Below, piece after piece: positions 9,370 to 18,216 of a DNA stretch of 64,000 nucleotides. The DNA is from Spirochaetales bacterium (lineage in GTDB: Bacteria > Spirochaetota > Spirochaetia > SZUA-6), in contig JALUUM010000032.1 of NCBI GenBank assembly GCA_027021365.1, positions 186,001 through 250,000 on the forward strand, read 5' to 3'. Position 1 is the stretch's first letter, and the number at the start of each line of letters is the position of its first letter. Made by a program: the position numbers and the translations under genes. Under the pieces are notes generated by a model that saw only the letters and a list, made by a program, of their open reading frames with translations, made no database searches and had not been told where the DNA came from.

Positions 9370-10146
9370 ATGCGTAAAATATCCTCCTTTCTGACATTAT
9401 TTATTCTGCTCCTATCAAATATCCAGGGCGAAAGTTCTGACAACGAATACATTCTTGGTAAAGGAGAAACCCTATACAGGGTTTCAAGGCTGAAAAAAAT
9501 CCCGGTGGAAACCATCATACAGTTAAACGGAATAAACGATGCAACAAAGATACGTGAGGGTACGAAAATATTGCTTCCCATTGTGCATACGGTGAAAAAA
9601 GGGGAGACCCTGTACAGTATTGCAAAGCGATATGATATTAGGCTGGAAGATATAGTTAAATTGAATAAACTGAAGGACCCTGGAAACATAAGAATCGGCC
9701 AACGTATTTTCATACCTGTGGGAAAGAAAAATGAGACTGTAATAGGGAAAGTGGAGAAGAAAAATAAACCTACGAAAGGGAAGGAGAGTAAAGATAAGAT
9801 TCTCTGGCCGGTCATGGGAAATATCGTGAGGCATAGCGGTAAACTTGTCGGCGTTAAGATAATGAGCAAACCGGGAATGAAGATAATTTCGGTTTCTTCG
9901 GGAAAGGTAATATGGTCCAGTCCATACAGAGGATTTGGTAAGGTTGTATTTATAGAATCAAAAAAAGGTTTCATATACGGATATTTGGGTAATGCAGACA
10001 TAACAGTCAAGGTAGGACAGAATGTTACCGTTGGGAATGAGATAGGTATTTTGAAATCCAATTCGAGAGATAACAGAGCATCACTGTTATTCATCGTTTA
10101 TCGAAATGGCAAAGCTTTCGATGTTTTCAAGGCACCAAGGGGGTAA
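9370..10146 (+). CDS. Double-LysM protein with degenerate M23 (LytM) domain
   Basis: Exported peptidoglycan-binding protein. A signal peptide (about 1-20) is followed by two LysM repeats (about 27-73 and 76-121, each with KGETLY and a terminal LLP/FIP) and a Lys-rich linker. The C-terminal M23-like beta domain (about 145-258) is recognisable from GKVIWSSPYRGFGKVV and VKVGQNVTVGNEIG. The zinc ligands of active M23 enzymes are missing: the GxDI position reads GVKI, the usual YxHL position reads YGYL, and the HxHFE motif reads LLFIV. By analogy with EnvC/NlpD it is probably a non-enzymatic activator or wall-anchoring protein. It ends 93 bases before the group-2 sigma gene. Confidence 0.85.
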   Translation: MRKISSFLTLFILLLSNIQGESSDNEYILGKGETLYRVSRLKKIPVETIIQLNGINDATKIREGTKILLPIVHTVKKGETLYSIAKRYDIRLEDIVKLNKLKDPGNIRIGQRIFIPVGKKNETVIGKVEKKNKPTKGKESKDKILWPVMGNIVRHSGKLVGVKIMSKPGMKIISVSSGKVIWSSPYRGFGKVVFIESKKGFIYGYLGNADITVKVGQNVTVGNEIGILKSNSRDNRASLLFIVYRNGKAFDVFKAPRG

Positions 10147-10163
10147 TTTTTTCAAAAAAAGAC

Positions 10164-10192
10164 TTGACAACCTCTCAACGAAAATATATATT
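10164..10192 (+). promoter_or_regulatory. Strong sigma-70 promoter for the group-2 sigma factor gene
   Basis: TTGACA (10164-10169), 17-base spacer, TATATT (10187-10192), the same arrangement as the tRNA-Asp promoter. About 40 bases of leader remain before the TTG start. Confidence 0.78.
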
Positions 10193-10239
10193 TTGGATAT
10201 ATTAGATATTTCGATTAAAATTGAGAGAGTGGTGAAGGT

Positions 10240-11199
10240 TTGAAAAGGAAAACAAAGCTGAGGATCGTAAGCAGAGATTCCGATGAGAATACCCTGGCGC
10301 AATATTTGAAAGAAATAGCGGTTTATCCCTTGTTGAATCATGAAGAAGAAAAAGCACTTGGTGAAGAGATATCGAGATACAATGAGAAACTAGAAGTACT
10401 CTCTCGTCTCTACGAGAAATCTCTTTTGGATCAGGTAACATACAAGAGGGAATCGGAAAGGTTGAAAAAAGCGATAGTAAAAGCAAAACAACATTTAATC
10501 AATTCAAATCTCAGGTTGGTTGTATCGATAGCCAAAAAGTTTCAACACTATGGTCTCTCCCTGATAGATCTGATAGATGAGGGCAATATAGGTTTGATAG
10601 AAGCAGTGGAAAGGTTTGATTACAGAAAGGGTTGCAGATTTTCCACATACGGTACATGGTGGATAAAACAGGCAATTGTAAAGGCCATAGCTGCGAATGC
10701 TCACTCGATAAGTGTCCCAATATACATACTTAATACGATAAAACGCTCATACTATGCAACGAGGCATTTGACCCAGGAACTGGGAAGAGAACCAAATATC
10801 TCTGAACTTGCCGAGTATCTGGGCATTCCTCTTGAAAAGGTAATTGACATGATAAATGTATCCCAGGAAGCTACTTCGTTGGACATGTCGGTTGATGATG
10901 AAAAACAGACAAAGCTTTCAGATTTGATAGAGGATAAACAGACGGAATTACCTGAAAATGTTGTGTTCAGATTGTCATTACAAGAAACTTTGAGCAGGGT
11001 TCTTCAAAAGCTGACCGATCGAGAGAGAAAGATAATACAATTACGGTATGGCCTTGCCGGTGAAGGTCCCTATACATTGGAAGAAACGGGTAAATTGCTC
11101 GGGATTACGAGAGAACGTGTAAGGCAGATTCAGGAAAGAGCACTAATAAAGATGAGACATTTTAGAGCAATAAACGAACTTTCTGAAATGTATCTCTGA
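10240..11199 (+). CDS. RNA polymerase sigma factor, RpoD-related group 2
   Basis: A 319-residue sigma-70 family factor with region 1.2 (NTLAQYLKEIAVYPLL), region 2 (LIDLIDEGNIGLIEAVERFDY, then FSTYGTWWIKQAI in 2.3-2.4), region 3 and region 4.2 (ITRERVRQIQERAL). It lacks the long region 1.1 and the non-conserved insert expected of housekeeping RpoD, so it is a group-2 type factor; a helical insertion of about 40 residues sits between 1.2 and 2.1. Because 2.4 and 4.2 are RpoD-like, it should read similar promoters. The start is TTG at 10240 with a GAAGG Shine-Dalgarno immediately upstream; no other start fits. It has its own strong promoter. Confidence 0.9.
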   Translation: MKRKTKLRIVSRDSDENTLAQYLKEIAVYPLLNHEEEKALGEEISRYNEKLEVLSRLYEKSLLDQVTYKRESERLKKAIVKAKQHLINSNLRLVVSIAKKFQHYGLSLIDLIDEGNIGLIEAVERFDYRKGCRFSTYGTWWIKQAIVKAIAANAHSISVPIYILNTIKRSYYATRHLTQELGREPNISELAEYLGIPLEKVIDMINVSQEATSLDMSVDDEKQTKLSDLIEDKQTELPENVVFRLSLQETLSRVLQKLTDRERKIIQLRYGLAGEGPYTLEETGKLLGITRERVRQIQERALIKMRHFRAINELSEMYL

Positions 11200-11252
11200 T
11201 TTTTTGAATTTTGATTTTATCACTTTCCCTACCGATAATAAATTTATGATTA

Positions 11253-11281
11253 TTGACATCATATTGAACTCATCATAAAAT
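11253..11281 (+). promoter_or_regulatory. Sigma-70 promoter for the amidohydrolase gene
   Basis: TTGACA (11253-11258), 17-base spacer, TAAAAT (11276-11281), followed by an AGGGAAGG ribosome-binding site directly before the ATG at 11301. The leader is very short (about 13 bases). Confidence 0.7.
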
Positions 11282-11300
11282 AATTTTTTAGGGAAGGTGA

Positions 11301-12533
11301 ATGCTTAAACAATTTTCTTTGAGTGACCTCAAATTGATAAACCCGGAAGGGATTTTAAAGAGCAATTCTTTAAAGATTGACAAAAAAAAGATAGTATCCT
11401 TCGACAAAAGTTCTCTCTATGATATCTCCTTTAAAGACAAGATCTACGCATATCCAGCCCTGATTAACGTACATGACCACCTTCGAGGCGATTATCTGCC
11501 CCGGGTGGGTCCTAAGCCGGGTAACTATTATATAAACTGGTCTCTGTGGGACAATGATTTGAAGTCATCTCCTGTATACCAGGAGAGGGCGAATATATCT
11601 GTTGAGAATTGTTATTTTCTCGGTGCCTATAAGAATCTTTTTTCAGGAGTTGTCACGGTAAATGATCATTTTCCCCATGAGTTCAATGAACCCTTGATTC
11701 CGCTATTACCTATCAGGGTGATTAAAGAATATACTCTGGCACATGAATGTTCATCCTTTGATCTGAAATGGGGTGACGGAATTGAAATAGAACATACACG
11801 GGCAAAAAAACGGGATCATCCATTCATCACTCACCTAGAGGAAGGCTTCGATGAAGAATCCCAGCGTGGTATAGAGATACTGGAAGAACTAAATTGTCTT
11901 GACGAGTATGATGTATTTATTCATTGCATAGGTTTTTCCGAAAAAGATATAGAAAAAACAAAGAAAGCCGGTGCAGCAGTGGTCTGGTGCCCTGCTTCCA
12001 ATATGTTCATGTTCAATGTAACCTGCAAGATAAGGAAGATACTGGAAAGGGGAATAGAAGTATCCATAGGTACCGATTCCACTCATACCGGTTCGATAAA
12101 TATCCTTGAAGAGATGAGGTATGCAAGGTCTCTCTACAGAAAAATGTACGGAGAGGATTTGCCTGCCAGGAAAATATTTGAAATGGTAACAATAAATCCG
12201 GCTAAGGCCTTTCGAATGTCCGATAGAATTGGTTCGTTGCAAGAGGGTAAATTTGCAGATATACTTCTCTTGCGTCCGAGATTTGAAGATCCCTATGAGG
12301 CACTGGTAAATGCAGATATGGAAGACATAGAATTACTTTTGATGGAGGGAGACCCTATCTACGGCTCTGCCAAGTACGAAGTGCTGTTTACGGAGAGAAA
12401 TGTGGATTACACTGAAATAAGTGTGAGGGGAAGAAGAATGCTGGTGAAGGGGGATCCGACAGGACTTATTCAAGAGATAAGAGAGGCTGTAGGATTCAAG
12501 AAAAAACTGGATTTCATTCCAATAGATGATTGA
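11301..12533 (+). CDS. Amidohydrolase superfamily metal-dependent hydrolase
   Basis: A 410-residue cytosolic TIM-barrel hydrolase or deaminase of the chlorohydrolase/SAH-deaminase type. The N-terminal beta-sandwich strand pattern leads into the first metal motif HDH (NVHDHLRG, about 55-61). Further ligand-region features are FIHCIGFSEKDI, CPASN and the catalytic Asp region IGTDSTHTGS. The C-terminal segment NPAKAFRM with GSLQEGKFADILLL is typical of the superfamily. Substrate cannot be deduced: aminated nucleosides, guanine-type bases or aryl amides are all possible. A strong promoter and Shine-Dalgarno precede it, and the cNMP-binding genes follow after 36 bases, so they may form one unit. 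Confidence 0.82.
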   Translation: MLKQFSLSDLKLINPEGILKSNSLKIDKKKIVSFDKSSLYDISFKDKIYAYPALINVHDHLRGDYLPRVGPKPGNYYINWSLWDNDLKSSPVYQERANISVENCYFLGAYKNLFSGVVTVNDHFPHEFNEPLIPLLPIRVIKEYTLAHECSSFDLKWGDGIEIEHTRAKKRDHPFITHLEEGFDEESQRGIEILEELNCLDEYDVFIHCIGFSEKDIEKTKKAGAAVVWCPASNMFMFNVTCKIRKILERGIEVSIGTDSTHTGSINILEEMRYARSLYRKMYGEDLPARKIFEMVTINPAKAFRMSDRIGSLQEGKFADILLLRPRFEDPYEALVNADMEDIELLLMEGDPIYGSAKYEVLFTERNVDYTEISVRGRRMLVKGDPTGLIQEIREAVGFKKKLDFIPIDD

Positions 12534-12569
12534 CATAGATAGGGGAGCATCTTACTTGAGGAGAAAATT

Positions 12570-13571
12570 GTGTCACCAAAAGCGATAAGATACAGGGCAA
12601 ACTCGATAATCTATTTCAAAGGCGATGTAAGTGACAAGATATATATTTTGAATTCGGGAAAGGTTAGCCTTAACTACACGGATATCGAAACAGGGCAGGA
12701 GATGCATGAACTGATAAAGACAGGGGAGTTTTTTGGTGTCAAATCGGCTCTCGGAAGGTATCCCCGAGAAGAAACTGCAGTTGTGCTGGCAGATTCGGCC
12801 GTCATTGCTTTCAGTGTTCCTGAATTTGAAATGCTCGTTTCAAAGAATACAAGAATCATTATGAAGATGCTGAAAGTTTTTTCAAATCAGTTGCGTCGAA
12901 TTCATAAACAGGTTCAGAATCTCCTCTACAGTGAAGAACAGGTAAATCCAGAAACCGGTCTCTTCAAAATTGGTGAATATTATATGTCAAACAAAAGGTA
13001 TCATCAGGCACTGTATGCGTATCGCAGATACCTTGTTTATTATCCAACAGGCATTCATGCGCAGGAAGCTACGAAGAAAATTGAGCTGGCAGAAGAATAT
13101 CTACAAAAGTACGGTCAGGGTAAGGGGCCTTCTGTGAAAGGTATGGTCAAAGAAGCCCCGGTTCAAAAGAAGAAAACGAAAGAAATGTCCAATGTGGCAC
13201 AGCAGTACTACAATGCTGTAAGCCTGATTGGTCAACAGAAGTATGAACAAGCCTACAATGAGTTCAAGAAGATCATAGAGCAGGGAAATGACGAGGAATA
13301 CCTTGCAAAATCAAGGTACGAAATAGGAAGATGCCTGTTTTTCATGAATCGTTTTGATGATTGCATCAAATCGTTTACCGAGCTCATACAGAGGTATCCC
13401 ACTCATCCGGATTTGAAGGAAGCTCTCTTTTTCGTAGGTAAATCATACCAGGAAAAGGGCGACACGACCAAGGCAAAGGGTTTTTATAACAAGATACTGA
13501 GTATGGTTTCGGAAGAAGAACCCTTGTACAGAAAGGTAAAGAGGGCTTTGAAGAGTTTGAAAGAGGGATAG
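12570..13571 (+). CDS. Cyclic-nucleotide-binding domain fused to TPR repeats
   Basis: Residues about 1-115 are a Crp-type cNMP-binding beta-roll (NSIIYFKGDVSDKIYIL, GEFFGVKSAL). In place of a DNA-binding domain, a Lys-rich linker (about 185-215) and TPR-like helical repeats follow (about 135-180 and 215-333; e.g. AQQYYNAVSLIGQQKYEQAYNEF split into helices). It probably acts as a cNMP-responsive scaffold. The pocket segment REETAVVLADSA resembles the phosphate-binding cassette with its Arg displaced, so nucleotide binding is not certain. The start is GTG at 12570 with GAGGAG six bases upstream. It ends 3 bases before the Crp-family gene, indicating tight co-expression and perhaps a shared signal. 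Confidence 0.82.
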   Translation: MSPKAIRYRANSIIYFKGDVSDKIYILNSGKVSLNYTDIETGQEMHELIKTGEFFGVKSALGRYPREETAVVLADSAVIAFSVPEFEMLVSKNTRIIMKMLKVFSNQLRRIHKQVQNLLYSEEQVNPETGLFKIGEYYMSNKRYHQALYAYRRYLVYYPTGIHAQEATKKIELAEEYLQKYGQGKGPSVKGMVKEAPVQKKKTKEMSNVAQQYYNAVSLIGQQKYEQAYNEFKKIIEQGNDEEYLAKSRYEIGRCLFFMNRFDDCIKSFTELIQRYPTHPDLKEALFFVGKSYQEKGDTTKAKGFYNKILSMVSEEEPLYRKVKRALKSLKEG

Positions 13572-13574
13572 GAT

Positions 13575-14216
13575 ATGAATGGTATAAATTCGATGTTTGA
13601 CAGATTTGGTGTCACTTTTCAAAGGGGGGATATCATCTTTTGTGAATTTGAACCTGGTGATAATTTTTACCTCATTCAGTCTGGAAGGGTGCAGATATTG
13701 AAGATAATGGGAGACATCGAAAAGACCATAGATATACTTCAGCCAGGCGAAATCTTCGGTGAAATGGCGATCCTCGAAGAGGCTCCAAGATCTGCAACGG
13801 CAATAGCATTGGACGAGGTGAAGGCCCTCGAGTTCAACAGAGAAAATTTCGAAATCCTCATGCAAGGGAATCCTCAAATTGCTCTGAAGCTCTTAAAGCT
13901 TTTTACAAAGAGAATATATGATCAAAAAAGACGCTTCATGATACTCACCCTGGAGGATATCGAGGCTCGTGTAGCTGATGTTTTTCTGATGCTGGCCGAG
14001 AAATCACCTCAGGAAGAAGAAACAAACAAACGTGTTTTTTCTACAACGGTAGATGATATTGCACATTGGGCCGGAATGTCACCTGCAAAATGCAGAGAAG
14101 TGTTGAATCATTTTGCGGCGCAGAGAAGGATAGAGATATACAGTGACAGGATAGTTGTTAAAAACATAAATGACTTTGCAAGATTTGTAAGCTCACGTCG
14201 CAAACAACGTGAATAA
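13575..14216 (+). CDS. Crp/Fnr-family transcriptional regulator
   Basis: A 213-residue regulator. The cNMP-binding domain (about 8-120) shows GDNFYLIQSG and a well-preserved phosphate-binding cassette FGEMAILEEAPRSATA, including the Arg that contacts the cyclic phosphate. A dimerisation helix (about 110-140) leads to a Crp-type winged helix (about 145-200: TTVDDIAHWAGMSPAKCREVL). No N-terminal iron-sulfur cysteines are present, so it is closer to Crp than to Fnr. It starts 3 bases after the cNMP-TPR gene. Two cyclase-like genes occur at 32.0-33.9 kb; a functional link through cAMP is possible but unproven. Confidence 0.9.
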   Translation: MNGINSMFDRFGVTFQRGDIIFCEFEPGDNFYLIQSGRVQILKIMGDIEKTIDILQPGEIFGEMAILEEAPRSATAIALDEVKALEFNRENFEILMQGNPQIALKLLKLFTKRIYDQKRRFMILTLEDIEARVADVFLMLAEKSPQEEETNKRVFSTTVDDIAHWAGMSPAKCREVLNHFAAQRRIEIYSDRIVVKNINDFARFVSSRRKQRE

Positions 14217-14253
14217 AAATTATTCTCACCCGAAATAATTATACTGTAACACC

Positions 14254-14283
14254 TTGACAACATTCTCATTCAAGTGAATTATT
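14254..14283 (+). promoter_or_regulatory. Candidate promoter for livK
   Basis: TTGACA (14254-14259) and, after 18 bases, ATTATT (14278-14283) with an upstream TGn extension. A strong AAAGGAGG ribosome-binding site lies just before the livK ATG. Confidence 0.45.
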
Positions 14284-14314
14284 AACGTGAAAACTAACAT
14301 AAAGGAGGCAGAAT

Positions 14315-15571
14315 ATGCTCAAAAAAAACAAACTGCTCTTACTTGTACTTGTGGCTGCCATGCTTTTGCCGGCATCGATAATCTGGGCGGGTGGCGCAAA
14401 AGAAGGAGCACCGGTGAAACTCGGTGGACTGGTACCTTTGACAGGCGCACTGTCTGAATTCGGTGAAGGTTTCAGAAAAGCTGGCGACCTTGCTGTCGAG
14501 CAGTTCAATAATGCCGGTTTCAAACTGGTTATCAAGTATGGTGATACTGAAACATCAGCTATACCGGGAGTAGAGGCTGCAAGATCTCTTATCAATGTGG
14601 AAAAGGTAGTAGCTTTGATTGGAGCTGCGGCAAGTGGTGTTACATTGCCCATAGCAGAATCTGTTGCAATTCCAAACCAGGTACCGCAGATTTCAAATGC
14701 TTCTACATCACCGCTTCTCACCTATCTTCCTGCAGACAAGGGAAAGGACTTCCTCTTCAGAACTGCTCCCTCTGATGCTCTGCAGGGTGTTGTGCTTGGC
14801 AGGATAGCAGCTGAGAAAGGATACAAGAGGGCGGCTGTTCTTTGGGTAAACAATGCATATGGTCAGGGTTTGATGCAGGAGTTCAAGAAATCCTTCGAGA
14901 GTAAAGGTGGCCAGGTTGTAGCTTCTGTTCCTCACGATGAGAAACCAGCACCTACCTATGTATCCGAACTGAAAAAAATAATGGCGGCAAATCCGGATGT
15001 AATGCTCGCTCTCGGGTATCCAGGGCAGGCAACAGTTTACCTTAAAGAGTTTTTCGAGGCCGGTTACAACAAGAAGACCGACCTTCTATTCTGTGATGGT
15101 ACAAAGTCTGTAAAGATGCCGGAAGCACTGGGAGCAAAGAATCTTGCCGGATACATTGGTACTGCCCCTGGAAGTGCAGGCGGGAAATCCCTTGACAATT
15201 TCAGCAATGACTACAAGGCTAAGTACGGTGAATTACCACCCCTTCCATTCATGTCTAACTTCTACGATGCAGTTGTGATTGCAGGTCTTGCTGCTGCAGC
15301 TGCGCAGGCAAAGGGAAAACCGGTAACGCCGGTTAATGTACGTGATGAGCTCAGATTCGTTGCTAATCCTCCCGGAGAGGTTGTATATGCCGGAGCAGAC
15401 GGAATAAAGAAGGCACTCGAGTTGCTGAAAGCTGGAAAGGATATCAACTATGAAGGTGCAGCCGGTGCACAGGACTTCGATAAGAATGGTGATGTCGTGA
15501 CACCTATTGAAATCTGGCAGTACATAGACAAGGAACCTTACATAAAGACTCTGAAGCTGGAGAATCCATAA
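14315..15571 (+). CDS. livK: Branched-chain amino acid ABC transporter substrate-binding protein
   Basis: Periplasmic binding protein of the Leu/Ile/Val type I fold. A signal peptide (about 1-25) ends in SIIWAGGAKEG. There is no lipobox Cys. The mature domain opens with VKLGGLVPLTGALSEFGEGF, the canonical first strand, and continues with GDTETSAIPGVEAARSLI and IGAAASGVTLPIAE. The length of 418 is slightly above average. It faces livGFHM in convergent orientation with a shared bidirectional terminator, an arrangement that lets the abundant binding protein be expressed separately from the membrane parts. Ligand may be branched-chain or other amino acids, amides or urea. Confidence 0.92.
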   Translation: MLKKNKLLLLVLVAAMLLPASIIWAGGAKEGAPVKLGGLVPLTGALSEFGEGFRKAGDLAVEQFNNAGFKLVIKYGDTETSAIPGVEAARSLINVEKVVALIGAAASGVTLPIAESVAIPNQVPQISNASTSPLLTYLPADKGKDFLFRTAPSDALQGVVLGRIAAEKGYKRAAVLWVNNAYGQGLMQEFKKSFESKGGQVVASVPHDEKPAPTYVSELKKIMAANPDVMLALGYPGQATVYLKEFFEAGYNKKTDLLFCDGTKSVKMPEALGAKNLAGYIGTAPGSAGGKSLDNFSNDYKAKYGELPPLPFMSNFYDAVVIAGLAAAAAQAKGKPVTPVNVRDELRFVANPPGEVVYAGADGIKKALELLKAGKDINYEGAAGAQDFDKNGDVVTPIEIWQYIDKEPYIKTLKLENP

Positions 15572-15586
15572 GATAGATTTGATCCT

Positions 15587-15617
15587 AAAAAAAGCCGGCA
15601 GGAAATGCCGGCTTTTT
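15587..15617 (+). terminator. Bidirectional rho-independent terminator between livK and livM
   Basis: Perfect 7-bp stem GCCGGCA (15594-15600) / TGCCGGC (15606-15612), loop GGAAA, flanked by an A7 run (15587-15593) and a T run (15613-15617). It can stop transcription on both strands. Confidence 0.9.
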
Positions 15618-15647
15618 AAATTTCATGAAATGTAATCTATTGAGTTA

Positions 15648-16604
15648 TTAGAACTTTGATACTTGTTTTTCTTCGCCCAAAATACCCTTCGGATATCTTA
15701 CAATAATTACCACGAGAAGCAATCCGATTAGAACATATCTAATGAAGGGTGCCCTAGTTGCGAAACTTGGAGGTACGACTTTGTTTATAAGCAGAGTACT
15801 CCAGGACCAGACTGCCCAGACAATCCAGGCACCGATTATTGCTCCCTTGTTGTTACCGGTCCCGCCAAGTGTGAGCATCGTCCAGATAATGAATGTTCCA
15901 AAGAGGGGTTCAAACACCCCGGGCTGAATTGCTGCTGAAAAGTGTGCATACAGAGCACCGCCTATTCCCATGATAAATGCCCCGAAAACAAGAGATTGCA
16001 TCTTGAAAGCTACTACATTTTTTCCGTCTGCTGCCGCCATCACCTCATCTTCCCGGATTGCACGAAGGACCCTACCCCATGGTGATCGTATCCCTTTCTC
16101 TGCGGCAATGTATATTATCACCAGAAAGACTGCCACGATGAGAAGGTAGATGTAGTTGTAGAATGAAGGAGGAACTATGTTGTGAAGTGGCTGCGGAAGG
16201 CCAACAAGTCCCTGTGGACCATTTGCCAGCCATGCCTCGTTGTTGAAGAATAATCTAATGGTTTCTGCTATTCCTATCGTGGCAATGGCAAGGTATCCTT
16301 CTTTAAGTCGCAATGTCAGAGCTCCTACGATGAGGCCAATGATCGCCGAAACAATACCGCCTGCAAGTACACCTATCAGAAATGGCATATTAAGGCCAAA
16401 TGCCTGTTTTATATAACCAGCAATTGCCCCCGTTGGCATTTTCAGTGTAAAGAGTGCAGAGGTGTAAGCCCCTACTGCAAAGAAACCCGCAATACCAAAG
16501 TTTAAAAGGCCGGTGTAACCCCATTGTACATTCAAACCTATTGCAAATATGGAATAGATAGTTGCCATTACGGCAAATGAAATAAGGAAATTAAGTATAC
16601 CCAT
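15648..16604 (-). CDS. livM: Branched-chain amino acid ABC transporter permease LivM
   Basis: Inner-membrane permease of 318 residues with about eight to ten hydrophobic segments. Family landmarks are SIFAIGLNVQWGYTGLLNFG at the N-terminus, IATIGIAETIRL, and the coupling-helix region RAIREDEVMAAADGKNV; the C-terminal GILGEE is common in this family. It is the last gene of livG-livF-livH-livM. The upstream livH stop adjoins its start, with an AAGGAGG ribosome-binding site inside the end of livH. Confidence 0.95.
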   Translation of the reverse strand: MGILNFLISFAVMATIYSIFAIGLNVQWGYTGLLNFGIAGFFAVGAYTSALFTLKMPTGAIAGYIKQAFGLNMPFLIGVLAGGIVSAIIGLIVGALTLRLKEGYLAIATIGIAETIRLFFNNEAWLANGPQGLVGLPQPLHNIVPPSFYNYIYLLIVAVFLVIIYIAAEKGIRSPWGRVLRAIREDEVMAAADGKNVVAFKMQSLVFGAFIMGIGGALYAHFSAAIQPGVFEPLFGTFIIWTMLTLGGTGNNKGAIIGAWIVWAVWSWSTLLINKVVPPSFATRAPFIRYVLIGLLLVVIIVRYPKGILGEEKQVSKF

Positions 16605-17513
16605 TTATCTGGACCTCCTTCCGAGAATACCTTGCGGTCTGAATATAAGTACGAGAATCATGATTATAAAAGCGACTGCCGGCTTATAAGACGGGGCAAG
16701 CCATGCAGTGGAAACCTGTTGGGCGATACCCATTACCAGTCCGCCGATTAGAGCTCCCGTAATACTGCCCTGTCCGCCTAGAATGACGGCAGCAAAAAGT
16801 GGTAAGAGGAATATCCATCCCATTTCCGGTCTGAGCTGTGTTTCGATACCATATAGAATACCTGCAACAGCTATCAAAAGACCGGCTACCGACCAAGCCC
16901 ATATCAACATTCTTTCAACGTTTATCCCCGAAACGAGCGCAAGGCTTTGATTGTCGGCCAGAGCTCTGAGAGCCTTTCCGGTTCTCGTCCTGTTTAGAAA
17001 AAGATATACGAAGAGTACAGAGAGCCAGGAGACTATTACTATGAATATTTCGTCGACCCTGAATTTTATTCCGCTCTGAAAAACGATTGTGGGTCTCAAA
17101 CCCTGGTTGTAAAAGTGAAAATCAGCTCCCCAAATGATATAGACTACTCCCCTCAATGCCCAAGCAACACCAATCGACGCGATAAAACCTGTTATAGAGT
17201 GGACTCCTGCCCTTCTCAAGGGTTGATATACCCACCTGTCGATTGCAACTGCGAGCATGATGGAAATCAAGATTGCAGGTATAAAGGCAACCACGATTCC
17301 CCAGTTGAAGGAAAATGGCCCTACCTTTGTTTGCAGGATATTCAAATGTGCAAACAGCGAGGTAAAGATGAATGCACTGTAGGCTCCGACAGTCATCTGA
17401 TCTCCATGTGCACAGTTGAATAGATCCGTGATACCCCATATGAGAGTCAATCCCATGCTGCCCAAAGCGATAATGCTTCCCAATACTATTCCGTATATAG
17501 TTAGTTCAATCAT
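16605..17513 (-). CDS. livH: Branched-chain amino acid ABC transporter permease LivH
   Basis: The second permease of the Liv complex, 302 residues and highly hydrophobic. Landmarks are LGSIIALGSMGLTLIWGI and NCAHGDQMTVGAY near the N-terminus, the coupling-helix region RALADNQSLALVSGINVERM, and GGQGSITGALIGGLVMG. It forms a heterodimer with LivM energised by LivG/LivF. It begins one base after livF ends and has a GGAGGTAAC ribosome-binding site. Confidence 0.95.
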   Translation of the reverse strand: MIELTIYGIVLGSIIALGSMGLTLIWGITDLFNCAHGDQMTVGAYSAFIFTSLFAHLNILQTKVGPFSFNWGIVVAFIPAILISIMLAVAIDRWVYQPLRRAGVHSITGFIASIGVAWALRGVVYIIWGADFHFYNQGLRPTIVFQSGIKFRVDEIFIVIVSWLSVLFVYLFLNRTRTGKALRALADNQSLALVSGINVERMLIWAWSVAGLLIAVAGILYGIETQLRPEMGWIFLLPLFAAVILGGQGSITGALIGGLVMGIAQQVSTAWLAPSYKPAVAFIIMILVLIFRPQGILGRRSR

Positions 17514-17514
17514 G

Positions 17515-18216
17515 TTACCTCCCTAAATAGTGCTTTCCGATTTCTTCGTTCGCCATGAGTTCTTTTGCAGGACCTTCCGCTTTCTTTTCTCCACCTTCCA
17601 TTATATATGCCTTGTCAGCCGTGCTCAGCGCCTGCGCATTCTGCTCAACGAGAAGGATAGTAACCCCTTGTTCGTTGAGGAATTTGATTCTTTCAAAGAT
17701 GTGGTCTACCAGAACAGGGGCAAGACCGGTAGATGGCTCGTCGAGAAGCAGAACCTCCGGGTTCAACATTAAAGCCCTGCCTATGGCCAGCATCTGTCGC
17801 ATGCCACCGCTGAGATCTCCGGCCCTGCTCTTTCTTCGGTCTGTGAGGTCGGGAAAGAAGCTGAATATTTCTTCCATCCTATCGGTATAGTCGTCTTTCC
17901 TGATAAATGCACCCATTTCGAGGTTTTCCTGGACGGTAAGAGTAGGGAAGATGTTTTCTTCCTGTGGCACGTAGCAGAGCCCGATTCTAGCCATTTCCTG
18001 GGGAGGTATTCCTGTGATATCATCTCCCTTGTAAAAGATCTTACCCTTTGTAGGTTTAACAAGACCAAAGATAGTTCTAAGGAGAGTGGTTTTGCCGGCA
18101 CCATTGGGGCCGAGGAGGGTGACAACCTTTCCCTGCTCAACAGTGATTGAAACACCATGGAGAACCTCCATGCTGCCATAACCAGATACTACATCCTGTA
18201 CTTCGAGTATGTTCAT
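17515..18216 (-). CDS. livF: Branched-chain amino acid ABC transporter ATPase LivF
   Basis: ATPase subunit of 233 residues: Walker A GPNGAGKTT, Q-loop YVPQEENIFPTLTV, signature LSGGMRQM, Walker B VLLLDEPSTGL, and H-loop replaced by Gln (LLVEQN), the normal state in LivF. The first codons overlap the end of livG by 4 bases (ATGA), so translation is probably coupled. Confidence 0.96.
   Translation of the reverse strand: MNILEVQDVVSGYGSMEVLHGVSITVEQGKVVTLLGPNGAGKTTLLRTIFGLVKPTKGKIFYKGDDITGIPPQEMARIGLCYVPQEENIFPTLTVQENLEMGAFIRKDDYTDRMEEIFSFFPDLTDRRKSRAGDLSGGMRQMLAIGRALMLNPEVLLLDEPSTGLAPVLVDHIFERIKFLNEQGVTILLVEQNAQALSTADKAYIMEGGEKKAEGPAKELMANEEIGKHYLGR

Noticed and set aside
9324..10094. Long minus-strand open frame opposite the LysM gene
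   Set aside because: Composition is odd and no ribosome-binding site or motif is present, while the plus strand encodes clear LysM repeats.
11226..11245. CCGATAATA as a sigma-28 -10 before the amidohydrolase gene
   Set aside because: No TAAA-type -35 at 15 bases, and a clear sigma-70 promoter lies at 11253-11281.
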